In this document: piece after piece, positions 27,844-38,991 of the stretch
How the letters are laid out: every line of letters starts with the position of its first letter
Position numbering within the stretch: the stretch's first letter is position 1
Assembly (NCBI RefSeq): GCF_001517105.1
Contig: NZ_LPVF01000013.1
Span: 248,001-312,000, forward strand
DNA length: 64,000 bases
Direction: 5' to 3'
Origin: Bacillus halotolerans
Lineage (GTDB): Bacteria; Bacillota; Bacilli; Bacillales; Bacillaceae
Position numbers and translations under genes: made by a program
The notes under the pieces: model-generated
The model's input: only the letters and a program-made list of their open reading frames with translations
Databases searched by the model: none
What the model was told of the DNA's origin: nothing

Positions 27844-28363
27844 CCACTAGCTCCTCCCTCAAAAGCTCCATATGTTTCCGAAGTACTTTGAGCCCTCTGT
27901 GTTGGGTCGTTTTCACTTTGCTTTCCGAGAAGCGCAGAGCATTGGCTGTTTCCTGTATTGAATATCCCTGAATAAACCGTAAGATAATCACAGCTCTTTG
28001 ATCGATCGTACATTGATCGAGCGCAGCATAAATTTCCCGGACATTTTCATGTTGAACCGCGAGTTCGTCCGGAAGCAATTGCTGATCTCTGACATCCTGT
28101 GTATCCCAATCAAATGTCCCGAGTACACGCTGTCTGATCGTCTGCTGCTTACGGAACCAGTCTATCGCCACATGGCGTGCAATCGACAAAAGCCATGTTT
28201 TTTCACTGCTTCTTCCTTCAAACGTATGATATGAATTTAATACACGAATATAAACCTCCTGAAGAAGGTCTTCAGCCTGGCTTTTATCCTTTACCATATA
28301 AAATAAAAATTGATATAAATCTTGATGGTAAGTTTTATATAACGCTTGAAAGGTTTCTTCCAT
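27779..28363 (-). CDS. sigX: ECF RNA polymerase sigma factor SigX
   Basis: SigX directs genes that modify cell-envelope charge and resistance to cationic peptides. The 194 residues have the two domains of ECF factors. Sigma-2 (YQFLFYMVKDKSQAEDLLQEVYIRV) lies near residues 12-75. Sigma-4 has a helix-turn-helix (IQGYSIQETANALRFSESKVKT) near 140-165. The promoter just upstream matches the factor's own recognition pattern, so it is probably autoregulated. The next gene encodes its anti-sigma factor. Confidence 0.96.
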   Translation of the reverse strand: MEETFQALYKTYHQDLYQFLFYMVKDKSQAEDLLQEVYIRVLNSYHTFEGRSSEKTWLLSIARHVAIDWFRKQQTIRQRVLGTFDWDTQDVRDQQLLPDELAVQHENVREIYAALDQCTIDQRAVIILRFIQGYSIQETANALRFSESKVKTTQHRGLKVLRKHMELLREELVDDEARLERRTDKGVVKSTAGS

Positions 28364-28385
28364 AGGAAACCCCTCCGTTTCTTTA

Positions 28386-28411
28386 GTCGTAATAATAGCT
28401 TAAAAGTTACA
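28386..28411 (-). promoter_or_regulatory. Autoregulatory ECF-type promoter of sigX
   Basis: TGTAAC (28411-28406) is followed after 16 bases by CGAC (28389-28386) on the minus strand. This is the known SigX pattern. It lies 23 bases before the sigX start codon, with GGAGGGG between. Confidence 0.8.
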
Positions 28412-28497
28412 TTACAACTATATTACGAGAAACTGGAATTTGGAAGGGAATTTATATTAACATATCCTTAAATTTTATTAAGAAAAACCTTTTAAAA

Positions 28498-28523
28498 AAC
28501 ACCCGCTTGGATCAGCGGGTGTT
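28498..28523 (-). terminator. Terminator after resE
   Basis: The 9-base perfect stem AACACCCGC/GCGGGTGTT is followed on the minus strand by a T-run. It insulates resE from sigX. Confidence 0.87.
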
Positions 28524-28566
28524 TCTTATGGAACAAGATTCTTCGGCAAATTCAGACTCGACTTGA

Positions 28567-30333
28567 TCATTTTGTCGGAATATAAAACGTAAACGTCGTT
28601 CCTTTGTCCATCCGGCTGTGCACCGTAATGGTACCGTTGTGAGCTTCCACAATATTTTTAACAATAGCAAGTCCCAGTCCGGTTCCTGCTCTGCCTCTTG
28701 TCCGTGCTTTATCCGCTTTATAGAACCGCTCAAAAATAAATGGCAGATCCTCTTCCGGTATGCCGGAGCCGGAATCTTTGACGTCTATTTTTATTCCATC
28801 CTTAACCGTATGAACGGAGATGGAGACACTGCCGCCTGATTGAGTATGACGCAGCGCGTTATCAATTAAATTGGTAAACACCTGCTCCATCTTATCTTCA
28901 TCAAACATAAATTCCTCTTCAGTGAGAGAAATGTCCTGATGCAAAGAAATATTTTTTTCTTTGGCAACACCGGAAAATTTGCGCATGATCTTTTCTATAA
29001 ATTCATTAAGATTGATTTGTTCATAATGCAATCCAGTATGCCCTGATTCCATTCGCGCTAAATCAAGCAAATCGTTGACAAGGCGGCCCATTCGCAGCGA
29101 CTCGTCATATATAATTTGAGCAATCTCTTTTCGGTCTTCTTCGGAGCTCGCAATGTCATCGACAATGGCTTCACTGTACCCTTGAAGCATGGAGATCGGC
29201 GTTCTTAATTCATGGCTGACATTTGCGATAAAGTCTTCGCGCAATTTATCAAGGCGGCGTTCTTCGGTCATATCTCGAAGAACGGCAACCGCGCCTCTGA
29301 CATGCGATTCCGCATACAGCGGCGACATCAGCAGCACCCATGATCTGCCCTGCAGCGTCATTTCAATCATTTGTTCTTTTTCTGTGCTGACAGCATTTTG
29401 GAACAGTTCTTTTGCTTCTGGCGGAAGATTGTCGCCTTCTTTAATATTCATATTCTGCTCATAATACCAAGCCTGCAGAAAACGTTCGGCCGGCGGGTTT
29501 GTCACGAGAATCGTGCCGTCGATATTGATGGTAATCACTCCGTCAGCCATACTGCTTAATATGTTTGAAAGCTGTTCTTTTTCTTGGTTGAGGGCATTGA
29601 TATGAAAATTAAGCTGCCGTCCCATTTGATTAAAGGCGGTTGCCAGCTCACCGATTTCATCCTGGGTTAAAATCGGGATTTTCGTGTCAAACTTGCCCTT
29701 TGCCAAATCCTGTGCGCCCTCTCTCATTTTTCGAAGCGGATACGTGACCCTGCTTGATAAAAAGAAAGCAAAAAATGTGGTCAGCACAATCGCAATGCCT
29801 GCGGCAAGGAATATATAACGGGTCGTGTGTTTTGTTGTGTCTTTGACAGCAAGCAGAGACTGAGATAAAAAGACCATGCCTTTTTTTCCGTCTTTTTCAT
29901 ACGGAACACCCACAATCAGGCGTTCATTATCCGTGTCTCTGCCACTCAGGCCCGTGCGTTTACTGACTTTTTTATGGTTGTCCAGAGCCTGATGTAAATC
30001 CTTGTCCCGCTGTATTTGCTCTAGCGTGATAGATGAGAGCCGATTTTTATCGTTCGGCGAATACCAGTATTTTTTCTCATCCTGTATGATCGCAATGCTT
30101 GTTAAGTTATCAGCGAGCTCCCAGGTGATCGACCTTGCCAGCGCCTGATCCTCGTGTTTTTCTAAGATGACTGCGACTTTATTTGCAAGCTGGGTTAAAT
30201 CATTTTCGGCTTCTTCCACATGATAATTTTCGATAAACTCGAGTAAAAGCACCGTTAAAATAAATAATACGATCAGGACAAGAGAAAGGATCGTAGCCCA
30301 CAGCTTGCCTACTACGCTTTTCCAAAATTTCAT
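28567..30333 (-). CDS. resE: Sensor histidine kinase ResE
   Basis: ResE phosphorylates ResD in response to oxygen limitation and nitric oxide and controls respiration genes. The order is: N-terminal membrane segment (about 12-32), extracytoplasmic region, second membrane segment (about 165-190), HAMP, PAS domain (near 250-350), HisKA with the phosphorylated His in VSHELRTP, and an ATPase domain with DNALRHT, DSGSGIP and GTGLGL boxes. The start overlaps the resD stop by 4 bases. Confidence 0.96.
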   Translation of the reverse strand: MKFWKSVVGKLWATILSLVLIVLFILTVLLLEFIENYHVEEAENDLTQLANKVAVILEKHEDQALARSITWELADNLTSIAIIQDEKKYWYSPNDKNRLSSITLEQIQRDKDLHQALDNHKKVSKRTGLSGRDTDNERLIVGVPYEKDGKKGMVFLSQSLLAVKDTTKHTTRYIFLAAGIAIVLTTFFAFFLSSRVTYPLRKMREGAQDLAKGKFDTKIPILTQDEIGELATAFNQMGRQLNFHINALNQEKEQLSNILSSMADGVITINIDGTILVTNPPAERFLQAWYYEQNMNIKEGDNLPPEAKELFQNAVSTEKEQMIEMTLQGRSWVLLMSPLYAESHVRGAVAVLRDMTEERRLDKLREDFIANVSHELRTPISMLQGYSEAIVDDIASSEEDRKEIAQIIYDESLRMGRLVNDLLDLARMESGHTGLHYEQINLNEFIEKIMRKFSGVAKEKNISLHQDISLTEEEFMFDEDKMEQVFTNLIDNALRHTQSGGSVSISVHTVKDGIKIDVKDSGSGIPEEDLPFIFERFYKADKARTRGRAGTGLGLAIVKNIVEAHNGTITVHSRMDKGTTFTFYIPTK

Positions 30334-31052
30334 TCAGCGCCTACCTCGAATTTATAACCGACGCCCCATACGGTGACGATTTTTTTGGCAGCTCCCGGTG
30401 ATACTTTATTGAGCTTTTCCCGGAGACGTTTGACGTGTGTGTCTACTGTACGCAGATCGCCAAAAAATTCATACTGCCACACTTCCTTGAGAAGCTTTTC
30501 CCGATCATACACTTTGTCAGGCGTTTTCGCTAAGAAGTAAAGGAGCTCATACTCTTTCGGTGTTAAGCTCACTTCAGTTCCGTCAGCAGTTACCCGATGG
30601 GCATCATGATCGATTGACAGATGAGAAAACACCAATACGTTTTTCGTCGGCGTATTCGCATTGAAATAAGAGTTTTGAGATGCCCTTCTCAGAAGCGCTT
30701 TTACCCGCAGCACAACTTCTCTCGGACTAAACGGTTTGACAATGTAATCATCTGTTCCCGATTCAAACCCCTGCACCCGGTTTGCTTCTTCTCCTTTTGC
30801 GGTCAGCATGATGATTGGTGTAGCTTTTTTTTCGCGAATTTGGCGGCAGACCTCAATTCCGTCTGTGCCAGGCATCATTAGGTCAAGCAAAATTAAGTCA
30901 TAATTGGTTTCGAGGCCTTTGGCAATGGCCTCATCACCATTTTCCGCTTCTTCAATCACATAATTTTCACGTTCAAGATACATTTTTAAAAGGCGGCGAA
31001 TTCTGGCTTCGTCATCAACTACTAATATTTTGGTTTCATTGGTTTGGTCCAT
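30330..31052 (-). CDS. resD: Response regulator ResD
   Basis: ResD activates respiration and anaerobic genes, including resA. The N-terminal receiver domain has the acidic pocket VVDDEAR, the phospho-acceptor Asp in [10 protein letters not shown] (near residue 57) and Lys in VKPFSP. A winged-helix OmpR-type DNA-binding domain fills the C-terminus ([12 protein letters not shown]). The length, 240 residues, is normal. It is followed directly by resE and preceded by the cytochrome c maturation genes resA-resC. Confidence 0.96.
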   Translation of the reverse strand: MDQTNETKILVVDDEARIRRLLKMYLERENYVIEEAENGDEAIAKGLETNYDLILLDLMMPGTDGIEVCRQIREKKATPIIMLTAKGEEANRVQGFESGTDDYIVKPFSPREVVLRVKALLRRASQNSYFNANTPTKNVLVFSHLSIDHDAHRVTADGTEVSLTPKEYELLYFLAKTPDKVYDREKLLKEVWQYEFFGDLRTVDTHVKRLREKLNKVSPGAAKKIVTVWGVGYKFEVGAE

Positions 31053-31134
31053 CGTTTTCCCCCTGCTTTCCTTCTGTTACTTTCATTTTATCAAATCATG
31101 AGAAAGTTTGAGAACTGTATCGCTTTGTTCTGGA

Positions 31135-32310
31135 CTATGCATAAGAATGAAGTCCGGCAAGCACAAGATTTACGAATATTAAATTGAACATAATGATAGC
31201 AAAACCGATTACGGCCAGCCATGCTGATTTCTCACCGTGCCACCCTCTTGACAGCCTTAAATGCAAATAAGCGGCGTAAAACAAAAACGTGATCAGCGCC
31301 CATACTTCCTTCGGGTCCCAGCCCCAAAATCTCGTCCAAGCGAGCTGAGCCCAAATCATTGCAAAGATCAGCGCGCCGAGTGTAAAAATCGGAAAACCGA
31401 TGGAAACGGCTCTGTAGCCAACCTCATCTACCAGATCAAGATTCACGTTTTTCACCAGAGGATGGAAACAGGCACTGATTCTTTTTCTGACGATCAGCCG
31501 AAGCGCTCCGTACAATAGGAGTCCAGCTCCAAACGACCAAATCACTGTGTTTACCTTTCTGCCTGAGAAAAGGGCCGGAAGCTCTGCAATGGGCTGCATT
31601 TTCCCCTCGGTGATAAGCTTACCCTCATGCGGACCTACAAGTGCGGGCATTTCATAGACCATCACGCTTTTTTCCTTATTCTTATCCACCCAGTTAAACT
31701 CAGCTTCATAGCCGGCAAAACGAAACACAGATGTTATCACAATAAAGGCAACTGCCGTCACCATAATAAACATGATAGCTTCAAGCCAAAAGGTTTTTTT
31801 ACTTGGTTTTGTCTGGTCAACATGCTTCAAAAGAAAAATGACACCTGCGACAAAACTGATGGCGAGTATAGCTTGCCCCAGCGCGGCCGTGGTTACGTGG
31901 ATATACAGCCAATTGCTCTGCAATGACGGAATTAAAGGCGAAATGTCCGTCGGAAACATGCTGGCGTATGCAATCAGCAATAAAGCGATCGATAATGTAA
32001 ACAGACCTAATGAAGGCAATTGATAGATAAAATAAAGGATAATAAACGCAAGCACAAGCATCATGCCAAAGGCTGTTGTAAATTCAAACATGTTGCTGAC
32101 AGGCGCATGGCCGCTGGCAGCCCACCTTGTAATAAAATAGCCCAGGTGGCAGAGAAAACCGATAATCGAAAGGGTAATTCCGATCGTCGCCCACCGGTTT
32201 GCCCTGTCTTTTTTAATTTTCCTTCCTCGTATGGCCCCGCCGAAAATCGGGACCGCGATTAAATACACGAGAAAGGCCGCATAAAGAAAATTTCCGCTCA
32301 GCTCCGCCAT
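31135..32310 (-). CDS. resC: Cytochrome c biogenesis protein ResC (CcsA type)
   Basis: ResC forms, with ResB, the system II haem export and ligation complex that attaches haem to c-type cytochromes outside the membrane. The 391 residues contain about eight membrane segments. The tryptophan-rich haem-binding motif [10 protein letters not shown] lies near residue 320 of the C-terminal CcsA domain, with conserved His residues nearby. It starts 19 bases after resB. A small gap and no clear terminator lead into resD. Confidence 0.96.
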   Translation of the reverse strand: MAELSGNFLYAAFLVYLIAVPIFGGAIRGRKIKKDRANRWATIGITLSIIGFLCHLGYFITRWAASGHAPVSNMFEFTTAFGMMLVLAFIILYFIYQLPSLGLFTLSIALLLIAYASMFPTDISPLIPSLQSNWLYIHVTTAALGQAILAISFVAGVIFLLKHVDQTKPSKKTFWLEAIMFIMVTAVAFIVITSVFRFAGYEAEFNWVDKNKEKSVMVYEMPALVGPHEGKLITEGKMQPIAELPALFSGRKVNTVIWSFGAGLLLYGALRLIVRKRISACFHPLVKNVNLDLVDEVGYRAVSIGFPIFTLGALIFAMIWAQLAWTRFWGWDPKEVWALITFLFYAAYLHLRLSRGWHGEKSAWLAVIGFAIIMFNLIFVNLVLAGLHSYA

Positions 32311-32329
32311 GACACCACTCCCTTTTCGC

Positions 32330-33958
32330 CTATTTCTGTGTTTTCATTAATTCTTTTTGGTCTGCTGGTTCAGTCAGCCCCGTATCGGCTAAAACAAATT
32401 CTAAATCCCGCTTCAGTCCGTACCAGTTTTTATTGGTATGGCCGGCAACCATGACTGCACCTTCCTGTGTATGCAGCCAGATTCTGCGGTGCTGCCAGTA
32501 CATTCCTTGAATGACGCCAATCATAAAAATGGCTCCGCCGATGGCAAGCACCCAAAGCGTCAGATCTTTTCTGACTGTCAGGCCGGTTATGTTTTTCGTT
32601 TCGACATGGTCAAATTTTAACTTGTATTTATTGCTGCCCGACCCTTCAATTGTTTCTTGAATGGCAACAAAGCTTTTTTCGCCTTTTGGCTTATCTGGCG
32701 TTATGATATTAAAGACAAACGCCGGATTGTTAGGGATTTTTGTTTTTGTACTCGGCTCTCCGTCCTGATTAAAATAGAAGTCAGGAAGGTAGCTGGCAAC
32801 CTCAACTTTGTAACCGTTGCCAAGATCATAAACCGAATCTGGATCCAATAGGTTGATCTTTAAGCTCCCAAAGGATTTTTTTGATTTTTTGTCAATCAGC
32901 TGAAACACCATCTGATCGAGCTGATTCTCTTTATAATCCACCTGATAAACAGAAAACGAATCAAAGCGCAGCGGCTGGTTGACACGAATATCTTCTTCTT
33001 TTATTTTTTTCAGCTTCGGCTTCTCTCCATAGACAATTTTGCCTTCCCGTTTATAGAGTACCGCATCTGTTTGAAAGTTTTTCGCGACCTTTCCGCTTCC
33101 GACTCTGTCAATGGCATCAGCGAACACCTTTTTTTCTGTCTCGCTGTTATAAGTCTCTACGCTGAATTGATTGTTTTTCAAATAATATCTTCCGTCTGTG
33201 CCTGGAATTGCCGCAGTTTCGCCTTCTCTGACCCAGAGCGTTTCATCGACGTACATGCCCGGCACAAATCTCAGCATTGCGCCAATCAGGAAAATGATTA
33301 ATCCTATGTGATTGACATACGGACCCCAACGGGAAAAACGCCCTTTTTCCGCCAGAATGCTGCCCTCTTGTTCTCGTATTCTATAACGCTTTTTCTTTAA
33401 GAGAGTCACAATCTTTTCTTTTTCTTCAAGGTTGAGCTCGGTCTCCGTTTCACTGAACAGCCGCTGTCTTTTTAAGAAAACAGGGCTTCTCCTGACCCCC
33501 TGATTTTTCAATGCTCTGTACAATGGAATCACACGGTCAAGGCTGCAGATGACAAGAGAAATGCCGATTGAGGCAATCAGCAGCAAATACCACCAAGATC
33601 CATATAAATGATGGAACCCGAGTAAATAATAAAGCTGGCCGAACGTGCCGTATTGTTCTTTATAATATGTATCAGCCTGAGCGCCGGGGGGCAAATAGGC
33701 TTCTTGAGGAAAAATCGTCCCGAATGCTGATGCTGCAAGGGTTATGACGATAAGCCATATTCCGACCTTAACCGAAGAAAAGAAGTTCCATATTTTATCA
33801 ATGAACGTTTTGTTATAGGTTTGTGAACGTCTCGCACTTCCATCGTATCTCATATCAGCAAGCGGGGTCTGCGTTTCCTGAAGCGCCCTGCCGCACGATT
33901 CACATAAAACAGTTCCGACCGGGTTGATATGTCCGCATTCACATTTTACCTGCTTCAT
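32330..33958 (-). CDS. resB: Cytochrome c biogenesis protein ResB (Ccs1 type)
   Basis: ResB is the partner of ResC in system II cytochrome c maturation. The N-terminus has a zinc-ribbon-like CECGH...CESCG pair (residues about 5-23). Three membrane segments follow near 68, 125 and 215, then a large extracytoplasmic region and a last membrane segment near 475. The length, 542 residues, matches the family. It overlaps resA by 4 bases. Confidence 0.95.
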   Translation of the reverse strand: MKQVKCECGHINPVGTVLCESCGRALQETQTPLADMRYDGSARRSQTYNKTFIDKIWNFFSSVKVGIWLIVITLAASAFGTIFPQEAYLPPGAQADTYYKEQYGTFGQLYYLLGFHHLYGSWWYLLLIASIGISLVICSLDRVIPLYRALKNQGVRRSPVFLKRQRLFSETETELNLEEKEKIVTLLKKKRYRIREQEGSILAEKGRFSRWGPYVNHIGLIIFLIGAMLRFVPGMYVDETLWVREGETAAIPGTDGRYYLKNNQFSVETYNSETEKKVFADAIDRVGSGKVAKNFQTDAVLYKREGKIVYGEKPKLKKIKEEDIRVNQPLRFDSFSVYQVDYKENQLDQMVFQLIDKKSKKSFGSLKINLLDPDSVYDLGNGYKVEVASYLPDFYFNQDGEPSTKTKIPNNPAFVFNIITPDKPKGEKSFVAIQETIEGSGSNKYKLKFDHVETKNITGLTVRKDLTLWVLAIGGAIFMIGVIQGMYWQHRRIWLHTQEGAVMVAGHTNKNWYGLKRDLEFVLADTGLTEPADQKELMKTQK

Positions 33959-34494
33959 CCCGAAGTCGCTCCGGGTTTTATCAGATTCATATAGTCATGG
34001 ATCATGCTTTCTGTCATAGTGCCGGTCACCACCTTGACAACTTTTCCTTCCGGATTGATTAAAAAGGTTGTCGGAAGCGGAGATACGCCATAGGCATCAA
34101 GCACCTGACGATCTGTATCCAGAACAACCGGAAAATTTACTCCGTAGGATTTCATAAAATTATGTACTGCTATCTTTGACTCCCCAACATTTACCGCGAC
34201 AATTTCAACGCCTTGGTCTTTAAAATATTTGTATTGGTTCGCCATATAAGGAAATTCTTTTTTGCACGGCTCACACCAGGTGCCCCAGAAATTCAAAAAA
34301 ACACCTTTTCCTTTTAAGTCACTTAGCTCAATACGTTCCCCATTCGTATCTTCAAGGACAAAATTCGGTGCCTCGGACCCTTCGGATATGCTCTCTTTGT
34401 CGGCAAATACAGCATTGTATATTGTATAGGCCAGCGCGCAGATTAAAACGAGAAGGATGCCGGTCCGAATGAATAAACGCCTTTTTTTCTTCAT
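33955..34494 (-). CDS. resA: Thiol-disulfide oxidoreductase ResA
   Basis: ResA reduces the oxidised haem-binding cysteines of apocytochrome c outside the membrane. The N-terminal anchor (residues about 9-28) is followed by a thioredoxin fold with the active site WCEPCK (CEPC near residue 74-77) and the cis-Pro segment PLPTTFL. The length, 179 residues, is normal. It is the first gene of resABCDE, and its stop overlaps the resB start. Confidence 0.96.
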   Translation of the reverse strand: MKKKRRLFIRTGILLVLICALAYTIYNAVFADKESISEGSEAPNFVLEDTNGERIELSDLKGKGVFLNFWGTWCEPCKKEFPYMANQYKYFKDQGVEIVAVNVGESKIAVHNFMKSYGVNFPVVLDTDRQVLDAYGVSPLPTTFLINPEGKVVKVVTGTMTESMIHDYMNLIKPGATSG

Positions 34495-34587
34495 TGTCCA
34501 CTGCCCCCTTCCCCTATTGCAGATCCATTCAATTATATCATTTCACAATCATTTCATATTTCTAACTTTTTGAAGGTTATGTGAAAC

Positions 34588-35322
34588 TTAGAAAGCGTTT
34601 TTACCGTGTTCCGCTAGCGCTCTGAGTCTTTTGACTTCGTGCGGCGTAAGCTCTCTTGCGTCTCCCGTATTTAAGCCTCTCAGGTTTAAAAATGCGTATT
34701 CTTCCCGCTTCAGCTTAATGACTTCATGTCCGATTGCTTCAAACATGCGGCGCACTTGCCTGTTCCGTCCTTCATGGATGGTCAGCTGTATAATGCTTGT
34801 TTGTTTTTTCTTATCCAATGAAAGCAGCTTCGCTTTGGCAGGCGCTGTTTTGCCTTCCTCCAGCATAATGCCGCGCTCCAGCTTTCTGATCAGCTCTTTA
34901 GACGGTATGCCTTTTACCTTTGCTACATATGTTTTGTTTATTTCATATTTAGGGTGCATCAGTTTGTTGGCAAACTCGCCGTCATTGGTTAAAAGCAAAA
35001 GACCGCTAGTATCGTAATCCAGACGTCCGACCGGATAAATGCGCTGCGGCACTTCTCTTAAAAAGTCCGTCACGACCTTGCGCCCTTTGTCATCTTCCGC
35101 TGCGGAAATCACGCCCCTTGGTTTATATAGAAGAAAATAAACAGGCTCTTCACGTTCCACCTTCAAGCCGTTTACTTCAATCTGATCAGAACCGGTGACT
35201 TTAACACCAAGCTCTGTTATTACTTTGCCGTTCACCTTTACTTTTCCTTCTTTAATCAGCTCTTCTGCCTTTCTGCGCGATGCAACTCCGGCGTGAGCAA
35301 TTACTTTTTGCAGTCTTTCCAT
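34588..35322 (-). CDS. rluB: Ribosomal large-subunit pseudouridine synthase RluB
   Basis: This enzyme makes a pseudouridine in 23S rRNA. The N-terminal S4 RNA-binding domain (MERLQKVIAHAGVASRRKAEEL) is followed by the catalytic domain, with the active Asp in GRLDYDTSGLLLLTNDG near residue 105. The family segment GRNRQVRRMFEAIGH lies near 190. The ATG at 35322 follows GAGGTGAAAG; an upstream extension has no ribosome site. It lies between spmB and resA. Confidence 0.94.
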   Translation of the reverse strand: MERLQKVIAHAGVASRRKAEELIKEGKVKVNGKVITELGVKVTGSDQIEVNGLKVEREEPVYFLLYKPRGVISAAEDDKGRKVVTDFLREVPQRIYPVGRLDYDTSGLLLLTNDGEFANKLMHPKYEINKTYVAKVKGIPSKELIRKLERGIMLEEGKTAPAKAKLLSLDKKKQTSIIQLTIHEGRNRQVRRMFEAIGHEVIKLKREEYAFLNLRGLNTGDARELTPHEVKRLRALAEHGKNAF

Positions 35323-35413
35323 GTCTTTCACCTCAAGTATTATCTTACTTTTTTCAACCTGAACAAACAAGCTTTTTCAGATTTCGCATGCTTTATCTAA
35401 AAAAACGCCATTT

Positions 35414-35950
35414 TCAGGCGCTCCCAAATAATAACGTAACGATGATGATAGATGCAACTACACCGATTAAATCAGCAAGAAGTCCCACCTTTAACGCATC
35501 ACCCATTTTTTTAATGCCGACCGCTCCGAAATACACCGTCAGCACATAAAGTGTTGTATCCGTTGATCCCTGCATCACCGAAGCCAGCCTGCCAATAAAG
35601 GAGTCCGGTCCATACACTGCAATTAAATCGGTGGTCATACCCAGAGCAGCCGTACCGGAGATCGGACGAATCAGCGCAAGCGGAACCACCTCAGCCGGTA
35701 TGCCGAAGGCGGAAAAGACAGGCTTTAAAAAATCCATAAAAAAGTCAAGCGCCCCTGATGATCTGAAAACAGTAATCGCAACTAGCATCCCGACTAAGTA
35801 GGGGATAATCGAAAATGCGATCTCAATTCCTTCTTTTCCGCCTTCAACAAAGGATTCATATGTCGGCACCTTTTTGATTGTTCCATAAAGAAGAATGCCG
35901 GCAATAATAATAGGGATCATGGCTAAAGACAGCCAGTTGATAATTTCCAT
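35414..35950 (-). CDS. spmB: Spore maturation protein SpmB
   Basis: SpmB, with SpmA, is needed for spore core dehydration. The 178 residues are polytopic, with a nucleoside-recognition (Gate) type domain including PLALIRPISGTAALGM and SVMQGSTDTTLYV. The ATG at 35950 follows GGGGAGGTAAG, only 4 bases after the spmA stop, so the two are coupled. It is the last gene of dacB-spmA-spmB. Confidence 0.94.
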   Translation of the reverse strand: MEIINWLSLAMIPIIIAGILLYGTIKKVPTYESFVEGGKEGIEIAFSIIPYLVGMLVAITVFRSSGALDFFMDFLKPVFSAFGIPAEVVPLALIRPISGTAALGMTTDLIAVYGPDSFIGRLASVMQGSTDTTLYVLTVYFGAVGIKKMGDALKVGLLADLIGVVASIIIVTLLFGSA

Positions 35951-35954
35951 CGGC

Positions 35955-36545
35955 TTACCTCCCCTTCTTTTTACGGCGGTAATAAAAATACCGGTCAATA
36001 ATAATGGCGCCGATTCCAGAAATAAGTGTCGCCAAAATGCTCGGTCCGACGATATCTGTCGGTGTTTTGGAGGAATAGGCCATTCGCACGGCAATAACCG
36101 TTGTCGGGATGAGAGTAATGCACGAAGTATTAACAGCTAAAAAAGTGATCATGGAACGGCTCGCTTCCGAATGGTTTCCATTCAGCTTTTTCATTTGCTC
36201 CATTGCTTTAATGCCAAGAGGTGTGGCCGCGTTCCCGAGGCCGAAGAAGTTCGCCATGAGATTTGATAAAATGTAGCCCATTGCTGGATGATCCGGCGGT
36301 ATGTCAGGAAACAGCTTAGAAATAAAAGGCCTGCACAGACGGCTGAAAATATCCAGCAGTCCTGACTGTTCAGCTATTTTCATTAAACCAAGCCAAAAAA
36401 CAAGCACGCTCATAAGTCCAAATGAGATTGTGACAGCTTCTTTGGCTCCTTTAAACACCGCCTCATTTACATCCTGCAGCGTTCCATTGCACATCGCAAA
36501 TACTAGCCCGATCACAGTTAAGCTGACCCAGATTATATTGACCAT
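35955..36545 (-). CDS. spmA: Spore maturation protein SpmA
   Basis: This 196-residue membrane protein is related to SpmB and has the same type of Gate domain ([33 protein letters not shown]). It is needed with SpmB for spore core dehydration. In the usual arrangement the dacB frame runs into the spmA start. Here the shifted dacB stop falls 20 bases upstream, so the normal overlap is lost. The ATG is preceded by GGCGGGGC, a moderate ribosome site. Confidence 0.94.
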   Translation of the reverse strand: MVNIIWVSLTVIGLVFAMCNGTLQDVNEAVFKGAKEAVTISFGLMSVLVFWLGLMKIAEQSGLLDIFSRLCRPFISKLFPDIPPDHPAMGYILSNLMANFFGLGNAATPLGIKAMEQMKKLNGNHSEASRSMITFLAVNTSCITLIPTTVIAVRMAYSSKTPTDIVGPSILATLISGIGAIIIDRYFYYRRKKKGR

Positions 36546-36564
36546 TTTGCCCCGCCAGCCGCAT

Positions 36565-37680
36565 TCAGAAAAATGGATTGAAACGTTTCAAAAAACTTTT
36601 TTTCGGTTTTTGATTTCGTTCGTTTTCGTAATAGATCGGCACTTTTGCGATGGTTTCATCGTTGAACATGACTTTCATATGTCCTACAATATCCGGAATT
36701 TTTGAGACATCCTTTTCCCAGGCTTTTTTCGGTTTGAGCAGGGTAGTGTTGATTTTGACATCTTCTTTTTCTTCTTCGGTAAGCAAATAGGTGATGTCCC
36801 GTTTGATGAAAGCTTTAGACTCATAAAATGTACCTTTGAGCTTCGGAATATCTCCTTTTTTTGCGATTAAATATGTTTGATAATGATCAAATACATAGTT
36901 AAACATATTCATATGATCATCCCAATCGTCGGGGTCATTAATGGTAACGGCTATCAGATTAACGCCGTCCTTTGAAGCGGTTGAAACGAGTGTGCGTTTT
37001 GCAAGCTTGGTATAGCCTGTTTTCCCCCCTGTGCTGTATGGATACAGCATCGTCAGCAATTTATTTTTGTTTTTCCATACGCTTTCCATTGTTTCTGCTT
37101 TGTATATTTTTGTGCCGGAGATGGTTTGATAGTCTTTGAGCTTCATGGCGTATTTCGTTAAAACAGCCATGTCATAAGCTGTTGAGTAGTGATTTTCATG
37201 GTCATCCAATCCGTGCGGGTTTTGAAAACGGGTATTTTCCATACCGATTTGTTCTGCTTTTTGGTTCATCATATAGACAAATCCATCGAGGCTTCCCCCG
37301 ACATACTCAGCAATCGCAACAGCAGCATCGTTCCCGGATCTCAGCATCAGGCCATACACAAGATCCTTTAATTTTACTTTTTGCCCTTCGGTTAAATAAA
37401 TGGCCGAACCCTCTGTTCTGACCGCATTTGCAGAAACGGTCACGGTTTCTTCCATTTTTCCGGATTCAATGGCGAGAACAGCGGTCATGATCTTTGTAAT
37501 ACTGGCAATCCGCCTTTTTTCATGCTCGTCCTTGGCAAATAACACTCTTCCTGATGTGCCGTCAATGACAATGGCGCTCTTCGCACTGACATTTATAGCT
37601 GCATGTGCTGTGTTCACATTTACATTGGCAAATAGAAAAGAAATGATGACGATTAATACAGCTTTTTTAAAAATGCGCAT
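36565..37680 (-). CDS. dacB: D-alanyl-D-alanine carboxypeptidase DacB (PBP5*), C-terminus altered by a frameshift
   Basis: DacB trims peptide side chains in the spore cortex and so limits cross-linking. It has a signal peptide (1 to about 27) and the penicillin-binding motifs SITKIMT (SxxK), SGND and [10 protein letters not shown]-terminal beta-rich domain follows. The frame stops after NPFF at residue 371. One more T in the T5 run (minus strand; 36569-36573) would extend it by 11 codons to a TAA at 36533, inside spmA, which is the 382-residue length I recall for strain 168. The catalytic domain is untouched; only the tail, near a likely membrane-binding helix, is changed. Confidence 0.92.
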   Translation of the reverse strand: MRIFKKAVLIVIISFLFANVNVNTAHAAINVSAKSAIVIDGTSGRVLFAKDEHEKRRIASITKIMTAVLAIESGKMEETVTVSANAVRTEGSAIYLTEGQKVKLKDLVYGLMLRSGNDAAVAIAEYVGGSLDGFVYMMNQKAEQIGMENTRFQNPHGLDDHENHYSTAYDMAVLTKYAMKLKDYQTISGTKIYKAETMESVWKNKNKLLTMLYPYSTGGKTGYTKLAKRTLVSTASKDGVNLIAVTINDPDDWDDHMNMFNYVFDHYQTYLIAKKGDIPKLKGTFYESKAFIKRDITYLLTEEEKEDVKINTTLLKPKKAWEKDVSKIPDIVGHMKVMFNDETIAKVPIYYENERNQKPKKSFLKRFNPFF

Positions 37681-37711
37681 GTTTGTTCACGTCCTTGTGG
37701 TGGTTTGTACA

Positions 37712-37740
37712 AGTTTATGCGCATGTCCATCAGTTATGAA
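37712..37740 (-). promoter_or_regulatory. Possible sigma-E promoter of dacB
   Basis: On the minus strand TTCATAA (37740-37734) precedes CATAAACT (37719-37712). The -10 fits CATAnnnT and the -35 fits only partly. It lies about 32 bases before the dacB ATG. The dacB-spm operon is known to be expressed in the mother cell. Confidence 0.45.
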
Positions 37741-37774
37741 TAACAATTGTGTCATGGCCTGCAAACATAAAAAA

Positions 37775-37795
37775 ACTCTCCCATAAAGGGAGAGT
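37775..37795 (-). terminator. Terminator after ypuI
   Basis: The 8-base perfect stem ACTCTCCC/GGGAGAGT is followed on the minus strand by seven T. Confidence 0.87.
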
Positions 37796-37800
37796 AAGTC

Positions 37801-38340
37801 TTATCTGATTGATGCCATGCTAGATCCGGACGCTTCGTAATGAGCCAGTTCTTCCCTCATCTTCAGAAACGCTGCGCTCAGCGGCAATAATAATTGCTCC
37901 AGAGACTGCGGAACAGCATGGTAGAACTCAATTGCGCTGACTCCGGTATATGACGCCCGGCTGTTTTCACACCAGGTGTCTTTCTTTGGCATAAAGAACT
38001 CTTCAATGCATTGATGATACACATTGTAAAGTGTTTTTTCCGCTCTGGTTTCCTGAAATGGCTCTTGCATAAGGAGACGGCGGCATGCTTCAGCGCCTCC
38101 TTCACAAAATACTGTCATTCTTCTCAGCGTGCTCAGCACATCGCAGCAGTATGTCTCTTCAACAGGCAATTCAGCCTGCATAGACGCCAGTGTGGTTTGA
38201 TTTAAATAATCATTAACGGTATTGACAACCATTGATAAGAATTCGCCTGTTTTTTGAGTCTGCACTCGCACAATCGAATGTCCCATTTCGTTTGGTATCT
38301 TCCCCTCATGTCTTTGTCTCTCACATTTTGCTTCTTTCAT
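37801..38340 (-). CDS. ypuI: YpuI (DUF3907 family)
   Basis: This is a 179-residue soluble protein of unknown function, mainly helical with several Cys residues. It has no signal or membrane segment. The start ATG follows AAGGAAG at some distance. It lies between scpB and dacB with its own terminator. The name rests on position and on resemblance to the B. subtilis protein from about residue 18 onwards (NEMGHSIVRVQTQKTG). The first 17 residues differ from my recollection. Confidence 0.8.
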   Translation of the reverse strand: MKEAKCERQRHEGKIPNEMGHSIVRVQTQKTGEFLSMVVNTVNDYLNQTTLASMQAELPVEETYCCDVLSTLRRMTVFCEGGAEACRRLLMQEPFQETRAEKTLYNVYHQCIEEFFMPKKDTWCENSRASYTGVSAIEFYHAVPQSLEQLLLPLSAAFLKMREELAHYEASGSSMASIR

Positions 38341-38397
38341 GATAGCTACTTCTTCCTTATATCTTATGTTGATGAAAAAGCGCGATTCATTAAATCT

Positions 38398-38991
38398 CTA
38401 TTTTATATCTTCAAAGGTTTGGTTAAAGTTCTCAAAGAATAAATCCGCTTCTTCTTGAAGAACGTCATCTTCCGCATTTTCAGGCAGCGGCGGAAGCTCG
38501 TCCAGTGTTTTTAAGCCGAATTGCTCAAGAAAAGTCGGCGTCGTGCCGTATAAAATGGCCCGTCCCGGACCGTCAGCTCGTCCGACTTCACACAGCAGCG
38601 CCTTGGCGACAAGGCTGTGTAAAATTCTTTCTGATTTCACGCCTCTGATATCTTCAATTTCCGCTCTCGTAATCGGCTGTTTATATGAAACAATCGCCAG
38701 CACCTCCAAAGATGCCTGGGAAAGGCCTTTCGACGGTACTTCGATCAGTTTTTTCAAGTACGGCGCAAAGTCCTTTTTGGTGGAAAGCATGTACGTATCT
38801 GCATATTCAATAAGTTCAATGCCTCTTGTATCATGACGGTAATCGTCTGCGACATCCGCCATAATGGTGTTCAGTTCAGGCTCTTCTATTTCAAGCACTG
38901 TTAACAGCTGTTTTTTGGTCAGTCCTTCATCGCCTGCCGCATATAGAAGGGCTTCCACTATAGCTTTCCAATTCACGATATCAAGCCCCAT
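38398..38991 (-). CDS. scpB: Segregation and condensation protein ScpB
   Basis: ScpB forms, with ScpA and SMC, the bacterial condensin that organises and segregates chromosomes. The 197 residues contain two winged-helix domains ([18 protein letters not shown] at the start, [20 protein letters not shown] near 95) and an acidic C-terminal tail. The start ATG at 38991 follows GGGGAG and overlaps the end of scpA by 11 bases, so the two are coupled. Confidence 0.96.
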   Translation of the reverse strand: MGLDIVNWKAIVEALLYAAGDEGLTKKQLLTVLEIEEPELNTIMADVADDYRHDTRGIELIEYADTYMLSTKKDFAPYLKKLIEVPSKGLSQASLEVLAIVSYKQPITRAEIEDIRGVKSERILHSLVAKALLCEVGRADGPGRAILYGTTPTFLEQFGLKTLDELPPLPENAEDDVLQEEADLFFENFNQTFEDIK

